A stretch of 64,000 nt of DNA, taken from assembly GCA_022385755.1 (NCBI GenBank), contig MU278362.1:388251-452250 (forward strand), written 5' to 3'. This stretch comes from Trametopsis cervina (Eukaryota; Basidiomycota; Agaricomycetes; Polyporales; Irpicaceae). This document shows positions 36,637 to 48,485 of this stretch, piece by piece. Each line of letters starts with the position of its first letter. Positions within the stretch are counted from its first letter, which is position 1. Under the pieces are notes generated by a model. The model did no database searches. It worked only from the letters and a program-made list of their open reading frames with translations, and had not been told where the DNA came from. Position numbers and translations under genes: made by a program.

Positions 36637-39507
36637 TCAGTAGGCTTGCATACCGTTGTCGTGGGAGAAGTCATAGGCGGTGCCCCATTCGTGTGGGACC
36701 ATCGGCGGGTGAAGGGAGCCCTTGGGCGAATCCTCGGGAGCCGGAAGCATAGGAGGGTGAAGGTACGTGTTGAACAGAGCATCCGTTTCATCGTTGTGCA
36801 TGTGGAGGTAATCCATAGGCGAGTCCTCCGGAGGAAGCATCGGAGGGTGGATGAACTGTGGAGAGCTGTCCGGCGGGAGCATCGGCGGGTGCCAGAACGA
36901 CGACGTGTTCGTCGCCCCACGGAACAGACCATACGACGAGTACGAGAAGGGGAACTCGAGAGAGGACCGCTGAGAGCTCGAAGACGATGACGAGAAAGTC
37001 GAATCGGGGTAGGAGCTGTACGACGTCGCCGAAGACGGTGGCTCCGATGCTGAGTCATTGCTCATCCGGCGACGCTTCGCGCTGCGCGCATCCGAACCCT
37101 CGAACTCCGAGTTATCCCCAGAGTACGCCTGCGCCTGCAAGTAGTCGGGGTGGTACGGTCCGGGGTACTGGTTACCGTACAATGGCATGTACGAATTCTC
37201 GCCGTTCTCGCTAGCATTCTGAGCGGCGCCAAGGGCGGTCATGAGCTCGGATTGCGTAGGCGGCCTGTACGCATGTTCGTCCGGCGAGTGAGACGTCGAT
37301 GAATCAGGCGCGAGAGTAGGGGTGCCGTTTTCTGGGGACGCGCGGCGGCTCGCTCCTGGGCTCGCAGACGGAGTCTCGGACGAGTTGCCGCCAGCACGAC
37401 GGGCATCATGGCGCGCCCTTTTGCGGATCACATCTGACTTCATCGAGATGGGCCGAGCAGAGCCGTGCAACTTGTAGCTAAACGTCATGATTAGTATGTG
37501 TTATTGTGGGGACAGGGGCAACACTTACTAAAGCCCGCACGCATTACAAACGGTCTTGCCTTCGTCATCCTTGCGCCAAAGGGGCGTAGCGGTAGTGTGG
37601 CAGTTATAGCACTGCGCCACGACTTCCTGAGACTCCTGGCGAGGCGCGGTCTGGGCGCGGCCCTCGCCATGATTGTTACGCATGCTCTTAGGCCGAGGTC
37701 GTTTGTGCTAAGAGAGAATAAGCAGGATGCTTAAGTCGCAGGCAGGTGCTACTCACAAGCTTGCAGTAGAGGCCGCAGGCGTTGCAGTTCAGCTCATCGT
37801 TGAGACCGCGACGCCACAAAGGCGTGTGAGTGGCACCACAGTTCGAGCACTCGGCCTTGACACCACCTGGCGCCGAGTTGTTCGTGCTGCTTTGTTGACC
37901 GCTGACCGGCGTCGCGCTGGGGCCTGACGAGCGCGTGCTTGCAGATTGCGTCCTCAGATGCAGAGATGGACGCTTGCCGGTGGTCATGGGCGTCGCACTA
38001 GCCACGGGGTTAGGGCCGAGACGCGAGGGAGTGATGGTGCGCGGTACAACATCCTCAATGTGCGAGAGCTGAGGGTGGTTGCGCAAAGCGGACGACGAGT
38101 TCAGGGTGTTGTCTTCGGGACTAGGCTTCATATCGACATCTTCAGATGGGGTGAAGGCTTCAGAGGAGCGGGAGTCGGTGGTGTTGAAAGCACCAATGGA
38201 CCAGCCGCCGGGGCTATCTGCGCTGAGCAGTTCGTCCAGAGGGAGTTCGATGGTGGGGCGAGGGATGGCTAGGCCATCGTTCGAATTCGTATTCGTGCCT
38301 TCGCCGTAGGTCATACCATTCGTAAGGGTGGGTGTTGGATACAAAAGGGCCGAGGGGCCAAAGTCGTTAGAGAAGAGGGAGGGGAAACGGAGCGCAGCAG
38401 TGGCGTAAGGGTCGTCAGCGGAGGTCGTAGAAAGAGCATCAGAGTTGGAGGAGGTCTGCTTGCGACCTCGCGCAGTGAGAGACGGTTCGCTGTCGTTGGT
38501 GTTTGTGGACGAGCGAGTTACGGGCCTGCCGCGCTTGCCGTTGTTGTCCTTGAACTCAGCCGAAGGCTTGAGATCGGGCTTCTGGCACGGCACAGAAGTG
38601 GCCGGCTGCGCGGGTTGGTCGACGCTGAAGGTGAACTGCATGCGGTTGAGCCTGCCGTTCTGGTGAGCCTCGCGCTCACGCTCCTTCTCGATGGCGCGTT
38701 GTTGAATAACGTCGGTGCTGTGGTTGCGCCTGAAGCCAGGGGCTTGCAGTTCTTCAATGCTCCTACCGATTAGAACTCGAGTAAGCAACAGCTCATACGT
38801 CAGACAAGAAGCATGGATGCGATTAAGCAAAAAAGTACCGCCATGAGCAAGTAAGCACGGGGGGCACTCGCTTGGGAGACGTCATTGAACCCTTATCGCT
38901 GTCGGGACAGTCTCGGGCAAACACTACTGGGCTGCAAGAATGGCGAAGAACCGAAGGACGCGCCATCCCAGTTGCCCATGTAGTGTCGGTCTGAGTTCAG
39001 AACGATAGCGGAGGTTGCGCGTGTCGTGGAGGTCGTCCAACTCGACCAACAACAACGATACAGTACCAACCGGCGAACGCCGGTCGGGGAGTGGCGATGA
39101 GGAAATAACTAAATGACTACACACCTTCCTTTCTCCTTGTCCAACTTGTCACTCATAGTCTTCGACAGCTTGCGAAATTCGCGTTTGGACTTGGCGTTGT
39201 CGCTGTCGACCATGAGGTTCTGGAGGTGCCATAGCCGCCAGCTTAGGTTCTCGAGCCTCTGACCTTGCTCGAGGAAGCCTGCGACCTTCGTGCATACCTA
39301 GAATGGTATGTTGGTGTTACGATGACGATAGAGTTGCAGATACACGCACCTTCCATGTCTTGGTTAGTGAATCAGCATCGCTCAAGTTACTGAAAGGGAC
39401 GAAGGACTTGTTCCCCTGCAAGTCGCGAGTCAATTATAAGTCAAAGAAGGAAATGCTGGCGAGCCAGAGAAACCAACTTTGAACTTGAGGTTGAGGATGG
39501 AGGGCAT
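36637..39507 (-). CDS. Two-finger GATA transcription factor with AreA-type N-terminal domain
   Basis: Nuclear regulator binding GATA sites; relatives control nitrogen use, iron uptake, light response or development. Six exons: 39507-39478, 39415-39350, 39297-39125, 38762-37757, 37707-37529, 37477-36637; 2295 bases, 764 residues. Residues about 27-60 ([34 protein letters not shown]) match the AreA GATA-like domain (DUF1752). Finger 1 has Cys near 395, 398, 416, 419 ([15 protein letters not shown]...[10 protein letters not shown]); finger 2 has Cys near 458, 461, 479, 482 ([15 protein letters not shown]...CNACGLYYKL). Both are 17-residue-loop fingers and both are cut by an intron after CGL/CKL. 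Basic tails HKRPRPKSM and [12 protein letters not shown] follow. The C-terminus holds four HPPM(L/V)P repeats. Which regulatory circuit it serves cannot be told from sequence. Confidence 0.88.
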
Positions 39508-42500
39508 TTACTGGTAGGCGTTACGAGTCGGCGAGGGGAGACAGAGCTCTACTGGAATTCGACTGGATGGTTATGAGGGAAACAGAGACCGGGATGGGCG
39601 CTCAGTCGACCGACTGTGGAATTAAAATTTTAAAGATCCGCAATATCTAACCCGATATTATTTGCCGCCCGCCGGATTCCCGCTGAATGGGCCCGAAACG
39701 CCTCACAAAGTCAATCATCCCGATAGCACCTACGCCAAGTCAGACGTAGCGTCTTCAGTGTTGCGGCGAGCGAAGGAGAGTCCAACTCGCGCGCGCAGAA
39801 AAGAGGGACCAGGTTGGTGAGAGTCTCACAGTGTCGCAAAGGCTTGAACTCCACATCGTCTATCGTGGCAGAATTGGTCAACGTTGTTTAGAAGGCTGTA
39901 TAAACCAATAGATATTATAACAAGCAGTCCCAGGGGTCTGCCTTGTGGCCTCTACGCAGTACTATGGCAAACGCTGGGATGCCACTGAACATTCGGGGTA
40001 ACCAGCCTTGATATCATTCTCATTCCCTTCAGAATAGACCCAACTGCTGACTTACTTCGAAAGCCACCTTACACGACATCCTCCCTTGCTGCGACCTCGT
40101 CCTATCTTCCTGTCCTGAAGTTCCGATCCGAAGCTTCCGTCCTCGTTGATCTGTTTAGTCTCCTTTGCCCCAGCCGCGGTCCGCTCGCCCACTGTATGCC
40201 TTGTGCCTCAGAAACGCACCGCACCACACACGTGGAGGTTGGAAATGAACGGCTCGTAGCATGCGGCAGGCTACCAATTTCACGGCGACGAGGTACGCCT
40301 CATACCGCAGGAAACAGCCGACTTCCACCCGGGCGTCCTCGGGTGGGCTATGCCCGTTTGAGATTGATGGAAGCCTTGGCGGACTTGCAAGCGTACGTCC
40401 ACATATACATAGTCTTCAGGCCGAACGCTGCCGCCGATGTTTGATGTGGAAGTTGGAACAAAGATACGCTTCGGCATATGGACCTAGCGAAATGAAAGAT
40501 GATGTGTCAATTGCCACATTCAAGGACCATGGTGCGTGGTGAAGTCTTCCACGCCGTTCGGAGGAGTACTACACTCGCCAATTCTTCCTATTCTCAAGGC
40601 AAGTGGGGCCATCAGAGGCTCTTTTCCAGCCTGGAAAATCCATAAGAGAGGGAAGGACGCACTCGTGATTGATACCACTGTACCCGGATATACTTGCAAG
40701 CATGGCTAAAGGCATTATATTGATGCACAGCTAACTCACTTACCTCTGTCGACCGCTCCGCAGTCCGTATGTGGGCGCAAGTGCTGTACTAGCCCGATGT
40801 TAGTCGCCATCAAAAACTTGCCCCTTGCCCTACACGTCAAATACGTCCTGGAATGGACCCAACTCGCTGACTGATACTAGCGACGGTAGTCACGAGATCG
40901 CGGGAAACGATGGCGCATACTTGCCTTAAGGCAGGAAGGTTCCACGCATAGTGATCATCCCAGCGACTCGCAAATCCTGGACAACGAGGACGGGACGTAG
41001 CTGAAAGATCAATGTACGACGGAGTACAGATCGCATCCCCGCCATCACGGCATTTTGCGAAATTGACTGCACGCGCCCCCACTAAAATATTGGAAGTCCT
41101 AACGAGAGATCAGTGAGCATTTTAGATAACGATGAAGAAAGCTAGATCCTCGATGTCGTAGATCGCAAAATTGCGCACCTGACGTACAGCTCACCCTGAG
41201 CCGTAAGTTATCACGCAGCGTACAAATGGCTTGCGCAAGCCTCTGAGCTTCGCACAATTCCGTCGATGCGCGAAGCTGAGCGGACTTCATAGTCACTCCC
41301 CGCCGAAATGACCTCTTTTCTTTCGAACGCACCATAAGTTCGCACATAGTGCACTCCACGAAGGTATCGAACCATGGTCGAGCATAGGAGTAGATCAGAA
41401 GAACCTCTCAGATCACTTCTTCAATTTGCGTCTACAGCAAGAAGAATGTCAGTTCCTGTGAGACAGGGAGGTATTAAAAGAGACCCGTACCGCTTTACTG
41501 GCTCAATGACTGCCTCGTTGCAGAAAGCCACGTACCTCTAGCTTCACGTTCACTCATCGTGACGGTGGCAGAGAGATCCGATAAGCAACCAATGTTATCG
41601 ATGACTTGGGGACGGGAGCAGCAGAATAGACTCGGTCACGTGAATATCAGAGCGCATCGGCCGCAGGCGGCTTGCCGTGCCAAACGAGGAAGCGCACTGT
41701 ATGCAGATACGACGGAATACGAGTCGTGAGAGAAACGAGGCGAGCGCGAGTAGGGCTAAGATCCATACGGTTTAGGGACCGCGAACATGCATCCCGCCGG
41801 GCTTCGTTTGCATTGCTGTGGAGGCGCAAACGCCAGCTATTGAACGCGTCTTCGCGGCGTAAACCCCGCCTGGCACAAGCAGCATGCGTGGAGCGTGCGT
41901 ACGGCGAGACAGCACAGAGCGGCGTTCGGTGGCACCAGGACTTATCGCCCGAAGTACGGCAGGAGCTTCTTTGTTCCACGCCCTAGAGTCGAGGCCAGAC
42001 GTAGAGGAGGTTGAGGCAACACGTTTCAGAACGGCTTCAGAGTAAGGAACACTAACCCAGAGGGTAGGCACTAGATAGAATCCCATTAGATCTGGATCGG
42101 AACCAGTGATGGGAGAATGTAGCCAGAGTGGATGAAGAAATCCGTAGTTGGTGAGTGGACAGGAGTAGCGACCACCAAAGAGGCGCAGAACCAGATGGAT
42201 GCGGTTAGCGTAGCTTTGCTCTCCGATGCAGTTGTGGTACAATACCCAGAGCGAACCCGCCAAACTTCCGGGCAACAGGCTGGCGGCAATCGAAGGGTCC
42301 ATTATCGAGTAGTTGGGCGCCAGATGGCGACATTATACCACAGTTGAAAGGTCAGCAGGTGGACGAGCAGATAGGGAGTGTCAGCACGATGTGAACCAGA
42401 AAGCCTGCGAAGTTGTTTCGTCGCAGCGGCAGGGACAGTTGCCATAGCTAGCCATGATGTTTCCCAAGCGGAGCCCCATCCTCAAACATCCTATGTTCCT

Positions 42501-45500
42501 GGAACAATATCGCTCTATAAGAAGACAGATGAGACAATGCCGTGTGTGTGATTCGATGTGTGCACGCACTACGAACCTGCACGCACCAATTCAGCGCTGA
42601 TTCGAATCGCAGACGCCACTACTCAATCCAGATGCCTGTGTGCCGACGAGTGTTATGCATAAACGCGTCCGCGTAATAAGAAACGACATACAACGTACCT
42701 TTCACGGTGACTGATTTGAAAACAAGCCGCCGTGTCACGGAAGCATACTGACAGGAGTTTGTCGGGATCTTCGCATGTTGACCCGGTACGCTATGTTCTA
42801 TACCGACATTTCGCCCTCAAACTCAGGCGTTGGTAGCATTAGAACTTCAAATTCATCGAAGTATGGAGAACAGTTAGACCTGTAGATTCAGACTCTCGTC
42901 GTTGAAATGAATGTGGAATGAAAGAGAGAACGGCAGTAAATGTGAACATGAAGTTCCCGCGCCTCATCCGCGTGTTTTTCGGCACGTGACCGTTCCGGGT
43001 CGTTCCGGCGTGTCTGGTTATGGCTTTCATGGTTGAGTCTTGTCCGCCAACGTTAATTCTCTAACATTCGTAATTCGGCCGACATGAAGTCCAATACATC
43101 ATAGTTATGCACTGTGTATACAGACATGGTAACCCGTTTACTTTGATTAATCGTTCCAATAATAGTCCGCTAAATGCGCGCATTCAGCCACTTATGAGCC
43201 TTCGAAGAGGTTCGTCGCAGCACCGCTGCAATTTATACGCGGCCTTCGTAAGGTCAAGGTTTCTATGCACTATCCTGAAGGCGAACACCTCAGCCTGCGG
43301 CGGCCGCATACCCGATCACGGTCTTTGTATAACTCTCCCCCTAGCAGGACCGTGCATCCGGGACCTACGCGGAACGACGATCTCTGGTAGCGTTTGCACG
43401 ATTGTGCGGCGCATGAGACGGTCTACTCGTATCGCTCGGAACTTATGCCACTCCTCTGCTGAGTCTACAAGTCATCCTCGGGACGGTGATCGACGTATGC
43501 CAACTCTCTCTTGAGTTACAAATCCCGGTGGGACTTCGATCGCATTGCGTATGTGCTGGGAGCTGATTTCGTGGCTGTACATGTGGGCCCCTGCTAAGCT
43601 ATAAGCTTAACCTCAGTGCGACGTATAGTCTGATCTGTCTTTTCAGAACGCATAGCGAGGGTGAAGTGGTAACTGAGTATAGTTTCGCAAATCAGACTTT
43701 GCATATCACTATTCAGCTACCACTGCACCGCTCTATGTGCATCATGGCGGAGTGCTTGTTATCTTTGCCAAAGAAGAGAAGCCGCTCACAGAAGCCCCAC
43801 GCCCGGCTCTCGAAAACACGCGGCCAGATAGACACAAAGCATCGGCTTCCAATTCACCCGTAACCCAGTCTGCCGCACAGGGATGCCGCCGGTCGCCGTT
43901 CACAGAGCGGCCGTATAGGCGTGCTTGTTCAGTCGTACGTACGCGAGTTCTATGATGTTCGAATGGCGGCATAACATCGCTGACTCTCCTCAAACACAGA
44001 AGAGTGACTCGACAGGATCCACAGGAACGCGCCCCGGTTTACCGTATGGCTCCTTCGTAGTAGCGTGCTATGGCGCGCCGCATTGTTCCTGCACAGGTAT
44101 GAGCGGAGTCCTTGCAACGTGTTGACGTCCACTCACAAAACAGGAATGCGTCTCCTTCTTAATTAAGCGAAGATCTTCCTACCCCGCTCGATTGCGACGC
44201 CAGTCGGGGCACTGACAATGAAATCTTAATCTTAGGTTGGCTGAAAATTGCACGCGCTCTCATTCGCCCTCGAACTGTCGACCAATACTCTAAACGTATG
44301 GACTCGAGGGTCCAGAACTATAACACAAGGGCTTCGCGTCTGCTGTGCAGCCCATCTTCCGCGTCTAAAACGAGGTGTCAACTGAGGCTGAACTGACCTC
44401 TGATCACACATAAGGGGATGAGTGCGCATGAAATTAATGAGTGCACGGAGGGCGTGTGATGGGAGAATATTCCATTGTAACACCCTCGGTCGTGACGTAG
44501 CAGATATCCAGCACAGAGAAGACGCCTGTGTAACAAAACCTGACAGAGACTCTCAACACGTGCGATCTAGTCCTCTGCATCCAGTCCGCTCACATTCTGA
44601 CAGAACGTTCAGGTCACACAGATAATTACTGCCTAGACTCGCTCGTCCAGTATGGGAGCGTCCACCACTGCAACAGCTGACAATGTTCTGGCGGCACCGT
44701 TCGCCAGTCAGTATGCACTAGCAGATAACGAGAGGTACAGTCCCTAGTCCCCGTCCGATGCTTCGCATGCGATGCCGGGCTTAGAGCTGACACTGATGGT
44801 GGCTTCCATTCATCAGGAATACATGTTGGGTGTATTCAGCTGCTGCTCTTCTGCATCTTTCGCTCACATGTGTATGAGCAACCGGCATTCCCAGCCGTCC
44901 AACTGATCGCTACTCTGTTCTTGCTTCTCGGACCCACCACACCACCTCCTGTGTGCTATCGCACGGCGGCCTGTCTCGGACTGACACAGCGAGATCAATC
45001 CTTAGCAACTGTCGAGGGATTATTGGATGGGAGTTGATGCACATGTTGATGTGGCCACCGCCCGTCGTCCGCCATCACCCCGGTCGAGGCAACCAGTCCC
45101 TGGGAGGGTGTGCGGGACCAGGATCGCGGGAGCAGCGTTCTGTGGCATCTCGTAGGGCCTTTGGGTCGTGCGCAGCTGAGATCTTGTTCGAGAACACAAT
45201 GGATCACCGTGAGGCACGACATCTGACCTGCTTTGGGCAGGAGACGCCGTCAGAGCATAGCATCCTCCTTCCTTTCTTTATCCAGGGTCGTTTTGGGCGT
45301 GCGCCAGTCTGCCTCGAGTATGGCAGGAGGGTATGGAACTGTATTGTAAGGTTACGCTCTCAGGACCACGGTGTGCCATGGGGTCAGCACATCCACCAAG
45401 GCACCCTTGACAGCGGTTATGTCGGTGTTCAGCTGAACCGGCGTATTGAATGTGAGTTGTACACGCTCTATTACTTCTGTCGAGCTACTCCACATCTTCA

Positions 45501-45577
45501 CGAGTGGTCATTCTAACGGCCAGCTCGCTCGCTATTGTACAGGGTGGCGAACATTGATGCTAACTCGCAATTAGGCC
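39508..45577. other. 6 kb without a recognised gene
   Basis: Largest gene-free stretch of the window. Open frames are short and on both strands (longest 41772-42302 minus, 44953-45516 plus), none with a domain I know. I found no reverse transcriptase, integrase, transposase motif, no long terminal repeats and no tRNA. A possible small coding fragment reads on the minus strand near 40080-40190 (GERTAAGAKETKQINEDGSF). Base composition is more AT-rich than the flanking genes. Old, decayed sequence or poorly conserved genes are both possible. Confidence 0.45.
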
Positions 45578-46394
45578 TCAAGCCTCGTATTTCCGGTAGG
45601 GTTTGAGCTGGATGTGCACCGTCTTGTATCCAGCTACGAACTCTCCCAGCTTTGCTGTGCCAGCGGCTACCTCTGCATTCCGCTCTCTGGAAGCTCGGTG
45701 GTCCTGTATCGTAGCAAGGACATGTTAAGATCATGAAGACTCAGAACCACTGCCGGATGACCTACGTTGATCGCATCCCAACCAGTGATAGTTCTCAACT
45801 CATCATTCTCCACAACCTTTCCGTACGTGCCAGCATGGAACCCAGCAAGTCCTGCCGACTTTGCCGCCGTATTCAATGACGCTAGGTGCTCGAAGACTGT
45901 CTCCGGTTTGGCGTCAGGCTTGAGCTCAGTGATGTGGGTGATCGCAGTGACTGGCGCGTTGAGAACGGTCGCGATCGCGTCCACTGGTTGGAGGTTGACG
46001 TGATGGATATTGATTGGCCCTGTCACTAGTTTTGCTATCTCTCCGGTCAACTTGGGATAGACCTCGGCATCGTTGATAAGCGCATGGTGGTCCTCTATCT
46101 TTGCCCAGACTATGTGCATATCAGTGTGAGTTGATCGGTGTAATCATACGAAGTTGTCTATAATGGTCACTCACCAACGGCGATGTATGCCACATTGGGA
46201 TCCTCTTCTAACGTTCCGTAGTACACCCTGTCAACCGCGTTCAACATATGATCACTTGGCAATCGAAATCACAACGCTCACCCTAGCGCGCCTGGGGATG
46301 CGGCGACATAGCTGAGAGATGTATCAATGATAGAATTGTCCTGGCGGAACGCCTCAGAGGTGTCAAGGTGTACGATCTCGAGTACGGCGGACAT
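45578..46394 (-). CDS. Dimeric alpha/beta-barrel protein (ABM/Dabb-like)
   Basis: Four exons, 46394-46282, 46227-46175, 46109-45766 and 45703-45578, give 636 bases and 211 residues in phase. Two similar halves are visible, each with a beta-strand start and an EH/W segment: VYYGTLEEDPNVAYIAVVWA with HHALINDAEVYPKL, then TAITHITELKPDAKPETVFE with FHAGTYGKVVENDELRTITG and WDAINDHRASRERN. This is the pattern of antibiotic-biosynthesis-monooxygenase or stress-responsive alpha/beta-barrel domains. No cofactor site is evident, as usual in this fold. No signal peptide, so cytosolic. Members degrade or oxidise small aromatic compounds in some species; the role here is unknown. Confidence 0.75.
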
Positions 46395-48485
46395 GATGAT
46401 CGCTTGTAAGAGGTGGGAGTTACGGACGAGCGATCAGCTCGTCGCTCTTTATTCACGGTCATGATTGGTTAGACCATTATCTCGCAATTCCGGGAAATAC
46501 TTACCGACGGATTTCACAGCGACGACATTGCGTGTCAATTGGTCGATGGCAATTCACAGAGCCCGGGCGCTGGAGTCCCGGCCGGTGCTAACTTCGAGTT
46601 CGTGGCGCGAACATACGTGAACAATCAATCTTCCTCACTATACTTCACCGAAAGTAGTCGCCAGTGACGACCAGCTGCCTCGATGGATGGCGAGCTCTGT
46701 CTGTTCGATGATGATGCTTCCAAGACATATATTTGGAAAGAACCTGGGTAACTCTGTGTTTTAGCGCAGACTAGCAATGATCATATGAGAGTCATACGCG
46801 TGTGTGTACTGTATGTCAGCGGTCCGTAGACGGGACGAAGTCATCGGACAGTTCAGCTCACGACGCCAAGCTGCGTAATCCAACAGAAACCCCTAAAGGT
46901 CGAGATGACCTGGAGGCGGTGTAGATGTCTTGAGTCGGCATTGATTATCTCTGGCGTGTTGATCGCGCTTGTTTGTGCGTGACAAATAAACCCCGCAATC
47001 CTCGAGAGTCTGGACACCGTGGCACACCGTTAATGTCGCTTGCTGCTCTGAATGCTGCGTCTGTAATACGGTCATCACGCCATTCACAAGCGACCCATGG
47101 CCAATATAGACTCAATACAACTCGAGTGCCAAAGAGCATCATGCGCTCAGCAAAGACACACCCAGCAGGCAGCGGTTTCCAATACTGCATCCTCCGACGC
47201 CCAGACGGCTTTCAGATTATTAAAGAAGAGCTCTGAATCTATAATGGAAGTATGGGGTATAACAAATGAAAAAGATGGGGTCAAATTGTGAGCATCAGGC
47301 AATTGGCCGATGGAAGGAAATTTTACTTACAGGGTGCTATTCTTCACAGAAGGATGCAAACTATGACGAGGACCATCCTCGAGGGTGTACACGCTTACCC
47401 GAGGTAGAGGTTAATATCCGCGAGAAACTGGGATGGTTGAATACCGTAGGAAGTCGAGGCCAACAAGGAGCTTCTGCTCCGCCGACCATGGGAAGGAACA
47501 GGACGCAAGATAGCGCTGGGGACCTCGATCAACCATAAGAAAAAACTAGGAAACCGCATGCATGCCCCGACTGATGCCAGGGATTACCAGACGAGCGTCA
47601 CACACCCTCTAAAAACATATCATCCCGGTAATGTTTATCTCTTCTCTGTACCCGACACGTCACGGCACGCTAACGACTGTCTCAGCCCAAAGATAGGTAC
47701 CCCTACGGACATGCGGCAACTACCCAAGCTATCTGTACTCGCACACGACAACTTCGAGGTTTACGGCACTCCCTGAGCACACAGGACGCCACAAAGCATC
47801 AGCCATACATGTCAACTCTATTTCGAGGGAGAACGTTGGTCCGTGCATGGTAAAGGGTCGCGGGTGTGGGTGACGTCTGGTGCCCCGCAGCCCAGCATCT
47901 CCAGGAAAACTATCGAGGGACACGTCGTTGCGCGGGTCCGGCTCGCCCTGCGTCATGTCCGACGCTGGAAATGTTACGCGTCGAGCAGTGACTCAACGCC
48001 TCGGCATTTCTGATCCGCGCTGCACAAACCTTCAGCAGGACGATCGCAGGATTAATATTACCCAGAACGAGTGCGGTGGTCGTCGCGTTGCCTCCGCGAT
48101 GACGGCGTGTACCCCCGTATCGTACGTATGTGCCCCCGTTCGCTGCGCGGTTCTGATGTGCGCGCACTCACAACCGTTCACCCAGACGCGTTGCCGACGG
48201 TCCGAACCCCCCCGCCGCTCTGCCGTCATATCTGTTTCACGCAGATTCCTGCGGATTTCCTTGCAAGGCGGCGTTCTCTCCCCCACGAGTCACGGCATGG
48301 ATAGCTTCTTGAAGGATTATCCCTGTTCATGTGGGGTACCAAGACGTTAATTCCTTGATCGAGGGGTGGAGATCCGGCATATCTCTACCTGCGCCGAACC
48401 TGACATAAAACCCTCAGTTCGCGACAAGCGAAGGTCTCCAACCGTCGGTCGTCCTTTGTGCTCAGCAAGTCGGTAGTGGACAGCC
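46395..48485. other. Intergenic, 2.1 kb
   Basis: Between two divergent genes, so both promoters are included. Only short frames (60-156 codons) without known motifs. Nothing else supported. Confidence 0.5.

Noticed and set aside
41772..42302. 176-codon minus frame in the gene-poor region
   Set aside because: Some hydrophobic stretches but no family match and no consistent exon partner.
44652..44890. Possible two-exon small peptide gene, considered as a pheromone precursor
   Set aside because: The spliced frame ends LTCV, not a C-a-a-X box, and nothing nearby resembles a pheromone receptor.
44953..45516. 187-codon plus frame
   Set aside because: No domain, no similarity to a known family, biased by chance openness; not supported.
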